Below are positions 1 through 10,988 of a stretch of DNA of 64,000 bases, one piece after another. How positions within the stretch are numbered: position 1 is the stretch's first letter; every line of letters begins with the position of its first letter. Position numbers and translations under genes: made by a program. The DNA lies in contig JALQBC010000037.1 of the NCBI GenBank assembly GCA_023375675.1, forward strand, positions 186,001 through 250,000. The letters run 5' to 3'. This DNA is from Cytospora piceicola (Eukaryota; Ascomycota; Sordariomycetes; Diaporthales; Cytosporaceae). Under the pieces are notes generated by a model that searched no databases, was not told where the DNA came from, and saw only the letters and a list, made by a program, of their open reading frames with translations.

Positions 1-9
1 TTTTTAAAC

Positions 10-2026
10 ATGGACCACGAGTCAACTGCAGCGGAGTAAGTAACAACGATGGTGGCTTATTCACAAGTGCGATGAACGGCAATGTTAACAAAAACTACAG
101 GCTTCATGCGACCGTGGTAGAACCGCGTGTTCACGATGGCAAGGATATGGCTGGTGGTATCGAGCCAAGCACAGCTGGAGCCGAACAACCAATAGAGGTC
201 GTCTCACACTTCGACACGCCAGATGGTGGCGAGCCCAACGAGGAAGAGAAGCGGACGCTGCGCAAGGTCTCCGACAAGCTGCCTTGGTCTGCCTTCCTTG
301 TCTGCGTGATTGAGCTCTGCGAGCGTTTCACCTACTATGGTCTCTCGGGTCCATTCCAGAACTACATCGAGAACGCCTATGGCGACAAAAGTCTGCCAGG
401 AGCCATCGGGCTGGGACAGACTGGAGCAACCGGTAAGCTTCCTCACGTCTTTTTTTCTCTGCCTCTGCTGCTCTTCACCGTATTTCCAGCGTCACTTACT
501 AATATATAAACGATAGGTTTGACGGATTTCTTCCAATTCTGGTGCTACGTGACGCCAGTTCTGGGTGCGATCATCAGTGATCAGTATCTTGGAAAATACT
601 GGACAATTTTCTACTCTGCTCTGATCTACATGGCAGGCAACCTGATCCTTTTCCTCACCTCCCTCCCAGTTGCCATCGAGAATGGCGCCGCTCTGGGAGG
701 TCTCATCGCCTCCATGATCGTCATCGGTCTGGGCACCGGCGGTATCAAGTCCAATGTTTCGCCCCTGATCGCCGAGCAGTATGAAAACACCACGCCTTTC
801 ATCAAGACCCTTAAGTCTGGTGAGCGAGTGATTGTGGACCCTGCTACCACTATTGGCAGAATTTGTAAGTTTTGCGGAAATCATATACCTTGGAGAACCT
901 GGCTAATGATGCTTCAGACATGGTCTTCTATATGATGATCAACATCGGTAGTCTTTCCAGCATTGCTACCACCGAACTTGAAGCGCACGTCGGCTTCTGG
1001 GCTGCCTATTTGCTGCCCCTCCTGATGTTCTTCGTCGGATTCGCAGTTCTCGTTGCCGGAAAGTCCAAGTACAAGATGAGGCCCCCCGGGGGCAGTATCA
1101 TTCCCAAGGCCTTCAAGATCATTTGGATCGCCATGGCCAACAAGGGCAACTTCAACGCTGCTAAGCCCGAATACCAGGAAGAATTCGGCTCATCTGGCCG
1201 AAAGCGCAACATTACCTGGGACGGCATCTTTGTCGAGGAGGTCAAGAGAGCCCTTGTCGCCTGCAAGGTCTTCATCTTCTTCCCTATATACTGGGTCGTC
1301 TATAGCCAGATGCTGAACAACTTCATCTCGCAAGCCGGCCAGATGCAGCTCCACGGCATCCCTAACGATCTTATGCAGAACTGGGACCCTCTTGCGATCA
1401 TCATTTTCATTCCTATCTGCGAATACTTACTCTACCCTGGGCTGGCCAAGCTCGGCTTCAAGATGTACCCTATTACCCGCATCTTCTGGGGCTTTATGCT
1501 CGGTGCTGCTGCTATGGCCTACGCCGCTGGCGTCCAGAAGCTCATCTACAAGACTGGACCCTGCTACGAGCAGGTCGCTGCCTGCGATGCCGCCCTGCAG
1601 CCAGACGGGAGCTACGCACCCAACAACGTGCACGTCGCCATCCAGGCCCCTGCTTACCTGTTCATCGGCCTTTCGGAGATCTTCGCCAGTATCACTGGGC
1701 TGGAGTACGCCTTCACTAAGGCGCCTGCCTCCATGAAGTCGTTCATCATGTCGCTGTTCCTGCTGACGAGCGCCTTTGGCTCGGCCCTCTCGATCGCCCT
1801 GTCGCCTACCGCTGTCGATCCCAAGCTCCTCTGGATGTACACTGGACTGGCGGTTGCGTGCTTCGTGGCCGGTGTCGTCTTCTGGGCGCTCTACAGCAGG
1901 TACAACAAGACAGAGGAATCGATGAACGAGCTCGAGCAGTTCACCGAGAAGCCGAAGCATGTTGGCGAGGCAAACACCAATGATCTCGAGAAGTCTGTCT
2001 CGGTTACTTCCAGCCAGAAACAATAG
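10..2026 (+). CDS. ptr2: POT/PTR-family proton-coupled di/tripeptide transporter
   Basis: Integral plasma-membrane peptide/H+ symporter of the POT (PTR2) family. Proposed exons are 10-35, 101-432, 517-864 and 918-2026, about 604 residues, which is normal for fungal PTR2. The family ExxERF motif is visible as ELCERFTYYG, and the loop after it carries the PTR signature with GTGGIKSNVSPLIAEQY. About twelve hydrophobic segments follow, with a large loop in the middle and a hydrophilic C-terminal tail. Introns 433-516 and 865-917 restore the frame exactly (GLTDFFQFW and GRIYMVFYMM across the junctions). I prefer the start at 10 because 36-100 looks like an intron (GTAAGT donor, TACAG acceptor) and joins in frame; without that splice the first ATG would be at 72, giving 605 residues. 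An exon upstream of the window cannot be excluded. Family assignment is secure; substrate specificity is inferred. Confidence 0.93.
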
Positions 2027-2676
2027 GATGGGACGGAATCGGTGGCTCTGAAGTGCAAAGCCCAGAGTGCATATATGTGTATTTTAAGATGAATATTTAA
2101 TGATGATAGAAAGGAAATTCATGATTTATGAAGCAAGACAAACATCCATCCCCATCCCTATTCATTGTTGACAACATATGTTCGAAACCTCTCGGCCTAC
2201 TCACTCATTAGATCCAGATGTCGTTCACTACGCAAGCTGACTATATCTCTCATTGTCTCCCCTCTAGCTGACGATCTTCTTATGGACTGGATATGACGCG
2301 TTGTAACCTTGGTTATTATTAGAATCGTAGCGGAGTACTTTCAATGCCTAAAAGTAACCTTGGAACTCTATATCTCGAGAACGGAGGCGGGGGGCGGGGT
2401 GCAAGGGTTCCACTGACTGATATCGTCTAACCCTGAGGTCTGGGCATCTGGGTTAGGGTTCTCGCACCTTCTTCAAAGACGGCCCGTGATGAAATTCGGT
2501 CGACGTCAATCATCGACGCATCACGGCTGCTCTTTGTATGCGTGCACTTACCTGATGCTCAGTGCATTGACTTAGCTGTCGTGTTCTTTCGACCTCATCT
2601 GGTAGTGCATCGAGGGTGCTTCCGAACATTGACCCTCGACTCACTCAGCTCCCCGGAGCACCACAGCTTACGCACG
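2027..2676. other. Intergenic region between the peptide transporter and the nuclease gene
   Basis: No coding signal seen. It should hold the transporter 3' end and the promoter of the downstream gene. A short G-rich tract lies near 2385-2399. Confidence 0.6.
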
Positions 2677-5095
2677 ATGTCCACGTTCGACGGCATCATC
2701 CGGGAGTTTCCTGGGATCCGAGGCAGGTGCCTTCCAACCCTTCTTTGGCCACTGGTATTTCTCTGACTATTACATAGTGGACTTCTTCCGAGGCATCAAC
2801 GAGGATCCTCCTTTGGCATGTTTCCTCAGCCACATCCACAGTGACCACCTGGCTGGCTTGGACACATATAAGGGTCGTCCGTACGTGCGCCATCTCTCAA
2901 GCTGTTCGATGCGCGCCCTTTGATGCTGACGTAGATACACCTCGACAGCGTCTACTGCTCGGCAGCCACGAAGGCCATGCTTTTGAAGCTCCAGAGGAGA
3001 GCATCCCGCATCAACTTCGCCCAGGGCATTCTCGAGACGGAAGAGGTCACTTACAAGCACCAAAGCCGACGACTGGTAAATACATTCCCCCCAAAAATAT
3101 ACGAAAAGGACTAAAATGTTGCTCAGAAACCTCTGCCCCTGAACACGCCGACAGATATTGAACTAGCGCCAAACCAGACTTTGCGAGTAACGCTTCTCGA
3201 TGCCAACCACTGCCCCGGCGCCGTCATGTTCCGTAAGTGCTGCAACTCGTCTGGCATGAGATACACATCACGTTTCTGACTGAATTCATAGTTTTTGAGG
3301 CCAATGGAATGGCTGTTCTTTACACAGGAGACATCAGGAGCGAACCTTGCCACGTCAACGCCATTTTGCGGAATCCCTGCATGGTCGAATATTTGCATGA
3401 ACAGGGCAAGCGTAGTCTGAAAACGCTCGACAGAGTTTACCTGGACACAAGCTTCACTGAGGACGTCAAATTCCAAACGAAAAGCGACGGCCTTCGAGAG
3501 CTCCTCCAAAAAGTCTTAAAGTATCCTGAGAATACTGTGTTCTACTTCTCGGCCTGGACATATGGCTATGAAGAAGTCTGGATTGCGTTGGCTAAGGCAC
3601 TGGACACCAAGGTATGTAGTGCACTTTACCCACTCAATGTGGACATCGGAGGCTTGGACTGACTTTCGTAGATCCATGTCGATGAATACAAGATGAAGGT
3701 TTACGAGTCTCTCCGAGTGAAAATCGGGGACGACGATTTCATCCATCTCAGTCCCGAGGCACCCGCTCTGACCGGATTTACATGCGGTAACAGCTTCCAC
3801 CCAGGATACTTGACGAGAGATTCTACAGTTCGGCTGCACAGCTGTGAGAAGGGATCCGGGTGTCCAAGGATGAACGCTTTGCCCAAGAGTAATGTGGTAT
3901 GGATCACGCCCATCGTTGCACATCTGCCAGACAAGAACGACATGGTTGAGGCCGGGATCGGCGGAGGAGCTGACGATCTGGAAGAGAAGGATAAACTGTT
4001 ACTGGCCCCCGACGATCTGAGCAACTGGCTGAAGAGGCAGGTCATCACCTTACCCTATTGGCAGCCAGTGTATTGACAGTACGTAGGGTGAGTCAGGATG
4101 AGACCTTGGCTAAGACGACCAAGGATTCGGTCCTGGATTTTCTACGAAGCGCAATATCGACCCAGTATCCCATCAGTATACCTTTAAAAGTTGACGAAGA
4201 CGGTGCCAAGGATGAGGATGACATGATGATAGTCCTTCAATCTCTGGTCAAAACCTCGGAAAGAGGACGGGGAAACGAGTCCTCCAGTACACTCCCCAAC
4301 AGAATCAGGTTTCCATACTCGCGACACTCCTCCTACCGCGAGCTATGCCACTTACTTTCGGTTCTCAAACCGAGGGATATATGGCCGTGCACAGTTGATC
4401 CTTTTCGCTGGGTAAGACAAGGTGAGTTCTTTCCTTCCTCAATTTACTCCCGTCTTCCATCAGCTTCCAGACTGATTCCAGCGACAGGGATCACCATTGA
4501 CAGATTGTTCGGCGAGTATTGTTCAGGCAATACTTTTGACCATGATAAGCATATGGCTGAGGTGACTGCAGTCCTGGGACTCGAGGAACAACATGAGAGC
4601 CAGGCAAACACCGAATCCCTTAGGCAGTCATCCCCTGTCCCAAGCAACACTGACGAAGTAACCCCGCTCTCCCATTGCAAGGGCACTCGCCATGCTACCG
4701 CTTCGATCCACTACCAAGCCTCATCTCAGGAAGTCGACACGACCGGCCAGCAGCAAGAAGTGCTAGACCTCACTCTTGAGGGCTCCGATTCCAGCCAGGA
4801 CACTATGCTGAGAGCCATGACTACGAACAAAAGACACTTCGAGGACTTCAATAATGAGGGAGATATCATACGACCAGGTATTCCAGAAAAGGTAGCCCCA
4901 GAGGCGGAAGTAACCGATGAAGACAATTGGCATCTTTTCGACTCGCAAGAGAGCTCCATCTCAGACCGAGCCTTAGAGACACGGCGAATGGCCTTTGAAG
5001 CCATGCTACAGTCATCGAATCCAGCTCTACGGGACGGGCTTTTGTCCACGACGAATAATCACAGCCACCTTGAACCCGAGCTGGGAGAAGATTGA
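2677..5095 (+). CDS. Artemis/SNM1-type metallo-beta-lactamase (beta-CASP) DNA-repair nuclease
   Basis: Nuclear DNA nuclease of the SNM1/Pso2/Artemis family, expected in end processing or crosslink repair. Proposed exons: 2677-2722, 2778-2880, 2949-3075, 3127-3232, 3292-3611, 3672-4036, 4087-4421 and 4488-5095. The N-terminus MSTFDGIIREFPGIR-VDFFRG resembles Artemis. Metallo-beta-lactamase motifs are present in order: HxHxDH as SHIHSDHLAGL, the motif-3 His in DANHCPGAVMF and the motif-4 Asp in YTGDIRSE. The beta-CASP part includes FPYSRHSSYRELCHLL and KPRDIWPCTVDP. The C-terminal 190 or so residues are hydrophilic, Ser/Glu-rich and unconserved-looking. Two junctions (2723-2777 and 4037-4086) fit only GC-AG introns starting GCAGGT. 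The 66-nt intron 4422-4487 has no stop and keeps frame, so it could be missed; an alternative acceptor lies at 4481. Family is clear; Artemis versus Pso2 is by N-terminal resemblance. Confidence 0.87.
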
Positions 5096-5559
5096 CCTTT
5101 CCAGGACTCCTTTGCTTCTACAGCCACGGTGTCCACGGTGCGCATCCAAAGTTACCCCCACCGAGCTTGAACTTGGCCGCCCGCAGAATATCGATTGTGG
5201 AACCACGGATCCGGGTATGTACCCAGTGGAGGAAACGCCAGTGCCCGATCAAGGCGTAGAGAACGGTAATGGGAGCGCCAACTATGGCGGAGAAAGGTAG
5301 AGCTACGACCCCATCGCCACTATGTCAATCGGATCGTTACACCGAGGGCTGATTGGGTGATAGTATAGCAGATGATTGCCGTCCTGCGAAGATGGGAGAA
5401 GTAGCAAAAAATACCACCACCCAAGCCAGATGTTGACAAAGCAGGCCTGCGAATATGAGTCGACTTCTTGGCACTTCCTATCACATGGATTAATATGGTT
5501 AGCGGTCTAATCTCTCCTCAAAGCAAAGCGACCGCTTTAAGACGGGGTTGATGTGATAC

Positions 5560-5935
5560 TCCAGCTCCTCGTTACTACCTAGGCTCTAGCCTCGTATCCC
5601 CACTGTGTCCGATCACGAGGGACAAGGATGTACATGGAAGGATGCTATGCACTTCACGCGAATGGGAAACTACAGACCTGGTCAAGTAGACCGACGAACG
5701 GCTCGTTTTCGTAGAGGACGAACTTGCTGGCATGGTATGGGCCCCCGAGGCAATTTGAGATCTCACACAAGGCCAGTATCTGGCGTACTGGGCGTCCAAG
5801 GTCTTCGACGACTCCGAGACGGACCACACCGGAACCGTTACCAATATCAAGATCCGCTACGCCTACACCAGCGATTTCGGAATCTTCACTACACCGGAGA
5901 CATGGATGACTACTCACCCATCGACATGATCGACC
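5560..5935 (+). pseudogene. Possible decayed coding fragment, family unknown
   Basis: One frame reads as plausible protein across this stretch, including ERLVFVEDELAGMVWAPEAI, then after a stop LTQGQYLAYWASKVFDDSE and IRYAYTSDFGIFTTPETW. It is interrupted by an in-frame TAG and TGA and has no convincing start or splice sites. I read it as a gene relic with nonsense mutations. It could be a multi-exon gene whose introns I failed to see, or chance. The surroundings (5096-5559 and 5936-6295) show nothing else. Confidence 0.3.
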
Positions 5936-6295
5936 CTTCCTATTCTGCCCTACCCGAACGACTGGGCGAATGGAAGCATGGCACAATTCTCGAGCGGCTT
6001 GAGGCATGTGAGTATGCTGCCGGTCAATATGATATTGTACAGTGCCTTTGAGCGCTGTGAGGGCTTCATATCAACCAAGGAGGTTTTCCGACATGGACGA
6101 GGGCAAGCACATTGAAGCGTTATTCAAAACTGATGTATAGATCATGATTCAAAGAAAATCTCGTTCATATTGATTCAGATTCGCTGCGTTGCTGTGTAAT
6201 ACCCAAGAATTGTATACTTCGTAATGCCTCTTCATGGCAATCATCTTGACATCATGCCTCGACAAGTCCTATGTTGGTCCAGATATGTTGATTCC

Positions 6296-6619
6296 TCAGT
6301 TGCCACCGGGGATCTCATCGTTGACCTTGCCGTCGACGGCGTCGTTGATAGTGCTGTCGGCCTGTTGAGGCACACCAGCATCGCCGGCGAACTTGTCCAC
6401 CTCTGCATGATGGTTAGCAAAATGGTCAAGCCACAGCTAAGCCAATGATAACCTGCCCCATCCCCCAACCCCCCAACTTTCCATGCAGGAGGGGGGGTTG
6501 TTACAGAATGGACAATGCATACCTTGGTTGACAGCGTTGTCAGCGGAGCTCTCGAAGCTGTTGCCGGGCTGGGCGTCCTTGTCAAGCTTCTTCTCGCCGG
6601 AGTTGATGATGGAGTCCAT
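6296..6619 (-). CDS. Small hydrophilic protein, 67 residues, unknown function
   Basis: Two exons, 6523-6619 and 6296-6402, joined by a 120-nt intron with a GTATGC donor and a TGCAG acceptor. The junction falls inside a Glu codon and keeps frame. The product starts MDSIINSGEKKLDKDAQPGN and ends KVNDEIPGGN. It is almost entirely polar, with many Asp, Asn, Gly and Lys residues and no hydrophobic core, signal peptide or Cys. That composition is like small stress- or conidiation-associated, intrinsically disordered proteins common in Pezizomycotina, but I do not recognise a named family. A TATAAA lies about 145 bases upstream. The precise phase match across the intron and the clean stop make a real gene likely; the function is open. 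Confidence 0.72.
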
Positions 6620-6762
6620 GATTGGATTGTGGGTTGAGGATGATTTTCAGGAACTGAGGGATCTTTGTTTGTATTGGGGTTGATGTTCGTCGGTGACTTA
6701 AAGTTGGTATATGTTGAGAGAATGCTGAGCTGGTTTAGCAAAAGATGGATATGTTTGGGTTC

Positions 6763-6768
6763 TTTATA
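6763..6768 (-). promoter_or_regulatory. TATA box of the 67-residue protein gene
   Basis: TATAAA on the minus strand, about 145 bases before the ATG at 6619. The assignment is by position only. Confidence 0.4.
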
Positions 6769-9600
6769 CCCATTCATACCATTGCCAATAGGGCTAACAA
6801 CTGTGGATGTTGGTCAATATGTCTGGGGTTGCCAAGATTTCCAGCAGTTTGTGTGATCCCGACGCGTCATGTACTGCTCATTATCGTCATTTCCATGCGG
6901 GCTGTTCCAGACTTCTGGGTATGAACTCAGGAACTTCTCGGTGTGATTCGGCGACACTGTGAGACTGTTCAAGTGATGAACTAGCAGGACTGCGACAGGA
7001 CTGGTACAGTGTACGTCACTGTACTATGTATGATTGGAGTGGCTTCTACCCCGAACATGACATCAAATGATCATCCTCTCTTGTAACGGGGATGAACTCA
7101 TTGTGGAGAGCGCTGCAAGCGGGTCAACTCTGTTTTAACGACATCCTTCTTTCGGGAAACTTGGGGTACCATCGACCATAGCACGAGTGCTCTGAAAAGA
7201 GAATTCCGTAGGTCACGCATGATAGGAACAAGTAAACCGAGAACCTTGGGGAATAGAACAATTCATAAGCAGGACAAGATGCGCACTGATAGCTGCAGAG
7301 CGTGTTGGCTGTGCCCTCAACCCTTGTTCATTTCCCTGGCTATAGGAGGTGGGCCCCCCGGGGTAGTGTAGTGGCTCCCCATACGGTCTTCGCATTGTCT
7401 TGCACTTCTCAGACAAGGCCTAGCTGTGGCAAAAACAGATCGAGTTGTTGGCACGCCCATTGAGCCATAATAGATGAACATTGAACATGGCTAAAGGCAC
7501 TTGGAGGGCTAAAAAGGTCATCGCTACTGTATAAGCAACGTAAATATACTTGAGCAGAGAACCCCCGAAATCATCCAATACCACCGTCAGCACCTCTGCA
7601 TACGTTTGCTTGATCAACATGACCAAGAACCATTCTGCCGAGTTCTGGATAGGGTTGGCTTCAGAAATTGGGCAATGTGACCTTTTCAAATGTGACACGT
7701 TGACCCGACTAAGTCAATCTGTCCCAGGTGCCGTTCGTGAGTCTTTCAACTATATTTGAATTTGCCCCATCGCATCTGTATGGCTACTATGCTATCTACA
7801 CAAAGTTCATACCTAGATATTTAAGACGATCCAGAGCAGGGCACATCGAGTAGAGCAACTTGACTGCCATTGTACACTATTTACAATGGGCGTGGGGAGC
7901 TCCCCTATGTATACATATAGACCATATCAGAAGCGAGTTCCACAATAGAGTGGACCCAGATACGCCCAGATACGTGACAGTATCTCTGAGATTAGGCGAC
8001 AGACATACTACTTTACGTGAGTGATCGAGAAATTTCTGCCGGATCAGGATCATCAGGGTCTTTCGAGACGACGCGACGTACCCTCTGGGCAGACCACATT
8101 TGCTATATTGACATCCTAAAAGCTGCTCACGCAGTCAATAGTTGTAAAACGGGTTTCAGCCGAGAGATTAGTACGATCCAACTCGGAATGGACTTCGATG
8201 CGCCGGTGCTGTCTTACTTGCTTCAAAGTCCATTCGGCTGCCGATAAAATCAAAGAACGGCGCCTGAAGTGCGCCTGGTGAGAGGGATGCGGAAGAGTTC
8301 CTCCCAGACCCGAGCCCAGAGGACAACTTCAAAAGCGCATCGTCGGCAGTGGCAGACCTCCTGCTGACCAACGATGCTTCTCTTCGGATATGATCGGACC
8401 TCACGATACTGTTCGTCATATAATTATATAGTCTAAGCCATGAGGCAACAAGGGAGATCCCTGGGAGGAACACAGTTCGGAGTTTTATGAACCTTCCCAA
8501 GTCCCTGCTCCTTCATGCATGATCAACCGCGGATATTCCCCGTATATTAAAAGGAAGGAGTTAGCAGTAGGAGAGGCGAGCTTCAAGCAGCCAACGGCCC
8601 GAGGAGTAGGCCACTGTATATTAATGTTGTTCCCGGCTGCGATAATTATGTAAACACGTGACGAGAAACAGATCACATCTGAGAATCTGATGGATTCTTG
8701 TTTGCTAGGGATGAAGTACCTTGGTATCCAGTAGTTCCTGTGGGACGAGTCTTACCTGATCTAGGCATCATCGCGATGTTTCACGAGTGGTATTGCTTTT
8801 GAGGGAGGTGGCTGACAGCTCGCAAGGTGACTGACTCCATTTCTTTTAGCTTCGTTTCACGTTCCCTCCTGGATCTACATTTGGTAATAATAGTTCATAT
8901 GCTTTTTTGGACGTTTTTGAAAATGCGACTGGCTGTAAGTCGTGGAATCTGACAGATCACGCAGACAGACGAGAGCCCGATGAATTTGTCCACAGGTGCC
9001 AGCAATAGTGAGTCGAAGCATATGAGACATATCCCCAGATTACTGACAGGTTATTTATGTGCCTGTGTGCTTTTCGAAGAATCTGATTTGAATTCGATTA
9101 ACGACCCCTTCAGAACGTGTCACCTGACAGCCCCCGAATCACCACCCAGGCTGACTACCGCTACAGAAGCGATCTTGCTTCCGGATTAGTTCCTCTGTCG
9201 TTTTATCGGGGTCTCGGGGCATTAGAAAGGTGATTATGTGTCTTGTCTGATATTTCGACCAATGCTATACTTCTGCAAGGCGCGAGAGAGGCCCAATATC
9301 TAAGGTTAGACCACATATGGCCTGATTTCAGTAGATGCCATATGAAAAGCTTGTGCAGATCGTCAACAGGAAGATATTTCGAAGGCACGTGTCAAAGCTC
9401 TCATGCGGGTATAAAGTGCGCTGGGCCATGATGATTTCCAAGAGCCATGTAGATGCTCTGAGTTACCGTCTCGGCTTCATTCTGCCTTTCGCAATCTTGC
9501 TTCAACTGAGGAATTGAATTATCATCGGTCTCTCCAGAGAAAAGCTTCTCATATCACCAAAATTATCCACTTATCAGCTGTGCTGTCGGCGTCGATCACA
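6769..9600. other. Gene-poor intergenic region
   Basis: Only short open frames without domain-like sequence, consistent starts or splice sites on either strand. No repeats or RNA genes recognised. Slightly AT-rich in places. Confidence 0.5.
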
Positions 9601-10148
9601 ATGTCTCGCTTCTGGTCAAAAGACCTCATATATGCTGAAGCCCGTAGGCCTGCATCGCCGATGTGGGCTCGGGATCCCACCTATGTTCCCATCTTTGAGG
9701 AAGCTATTGTCACCACAACCCCAATGGTAAGAGAACCGGATCACCAAGTACCGTACAGTTAGCTACGTTATAACATCACCTTATTTACAAGCTGACGAGA
9801 ACACAGTGGCGGTCCAGCCTCCGGCTGACTAACGTGCCCATCTTCATCGACGAGGATCAGCCCAGTGCCGAGCCGATGTACAACAGAGAGGCAACCAACG
9901 TGCCCATGTGCCCTTGCTGTATAGGCGTTTCAAGCATGTCTCTCGAGCGGCTACCTCCTACATGTCGTCGAGTCTCGGCCGAGAGAATACACAGTGAAAC
10001 CAGCTCTGTTCGGACCGCGAAACCGGACCGTGCTCTCAACGCGGCTCTCTCCAACGTTCGTCTGCGTCGTTCAGTCAGCTCCCTGAGTCTCAGGTTCAGG
10101 CGAAGCATGCGAAGTTTGAGGCACAAAGCGAGTGGTCTGCAAGGGTGA
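9601..10148 (+). CDS. Hypothetical basic protein, 155 residues
   Basis: Two exons, 9601-9726 and 9807-10148. The 80-nt intron has a GTAAGA donor, a perfect GCTGAC branch site and an ACACAG acceptor, and both junctions are phase 0. The N-terminal half is mixed (MSRFWSKDLIYAEARRP...) and contains two short parallel blocks, TYVPIF and NVPIF, about twenty residues apart, plus NVPMCPCC. The C-terminal third is strongly basic and Arg/Ser-rich, with several RRS, RFRRS and RSLRHK clusters that could bind nucleic acid or act as a nuclear signal. No signal peptide or membrane segment. I do not recognise a family. The quality of the intron is the main reason to believe the gene. Confidence 0.6.
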
Positions 10149-10988
10149 CTCCTAAAGTCGTGGGTCTTTGACATCCGGGAGGCCCGCGTGAAGATAAGAC
10201 GGTGGATTTGTTATTATTTTCACTTTCTGCATGGTCAAGTGTGCGGAAGAGGATGGCAATGAGGATGATTCTTCGTGAAAACGTAGATAATGATGATGAA
10301 TATGTATCAATGTTACAGACACGAAATGCAATACAATATCTTGGATTGTGTCTTCTTCCAGGGTGACGTGACTTACATGTGATTGTGGAACTCGGAACTA
10401 AGTACACCTCAATCGAGTACTGTAGGCGCTGCATTTTCCAAGTCCCCGCTTGAAGGGCATTTCAAGCCATGAATGTAAATCATGGCACCATCGTCTGCGT
10501 CGTAGTCAAGTGTCGTGATCGTGGCCGCAGGGGTACCTAGGTCACTAAATGTGTACCACAGTAGTATGCAGGAAGCTGAGGTGTTAAGGCGCGGACATAA
10601 GGATGACGAGTGGATGCGGTGACGTAGTTGAGCATGGCTTCCAAACAGAGCAGGTCTGCAAGTATCACTAAGTGCTACGAGACGTCACAATGATCTGCCC
10701 CCCGCCAGATCCGGGTCATTGGGGCACTGAACGCTCATGATAAGCCTTGATGATGCCAAAAAGACATGATGACGCAGAAGGGACAGAGACTTTACTTGCA
10801 ACAATGCAACCGCTGCGTACTTATAACCCCATGTCTTGCAACCCCCACGGCAACTTCATGTAAACAATATCATTTCTCAACTACGTCCAACACAACAACA
10901 CCAGCCATTACCTACTTCAAACCTAAGCACACAAAAGAAGCAACAAATCACCTAAGTACCACCCCGGCATCAACAAACATACTACACC
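10149..10988. promoter_or_regulatory. Intergenic region and promoter of the LEA-like gene
   Basis: A TATAA sits at 10822-10826, about 165 bases before the ATG at 10989. The leader after it is rich in CA and AAC, as is common in fungal 5' UTRs. A near-copy of the TACCTAGGTA palindrome (nine of ten bases) lies at 10534-10543. No coding signal seen. Confidence 0.45.

Noticed and set aside
2881..2934. A 54-nt intron ending at the GTAG at 2931-2934 in the nuclease gene
   Set aside because: That acceptor shifts the frame. The acceptor at 2948 gives KGRP-VYCSAATK, which matches the family.
8168..8500. Minus-strand frame of 110 codons
   Set aside because: No recognisable domain, no splice partners and overlapping frames of similar length on the other strand.
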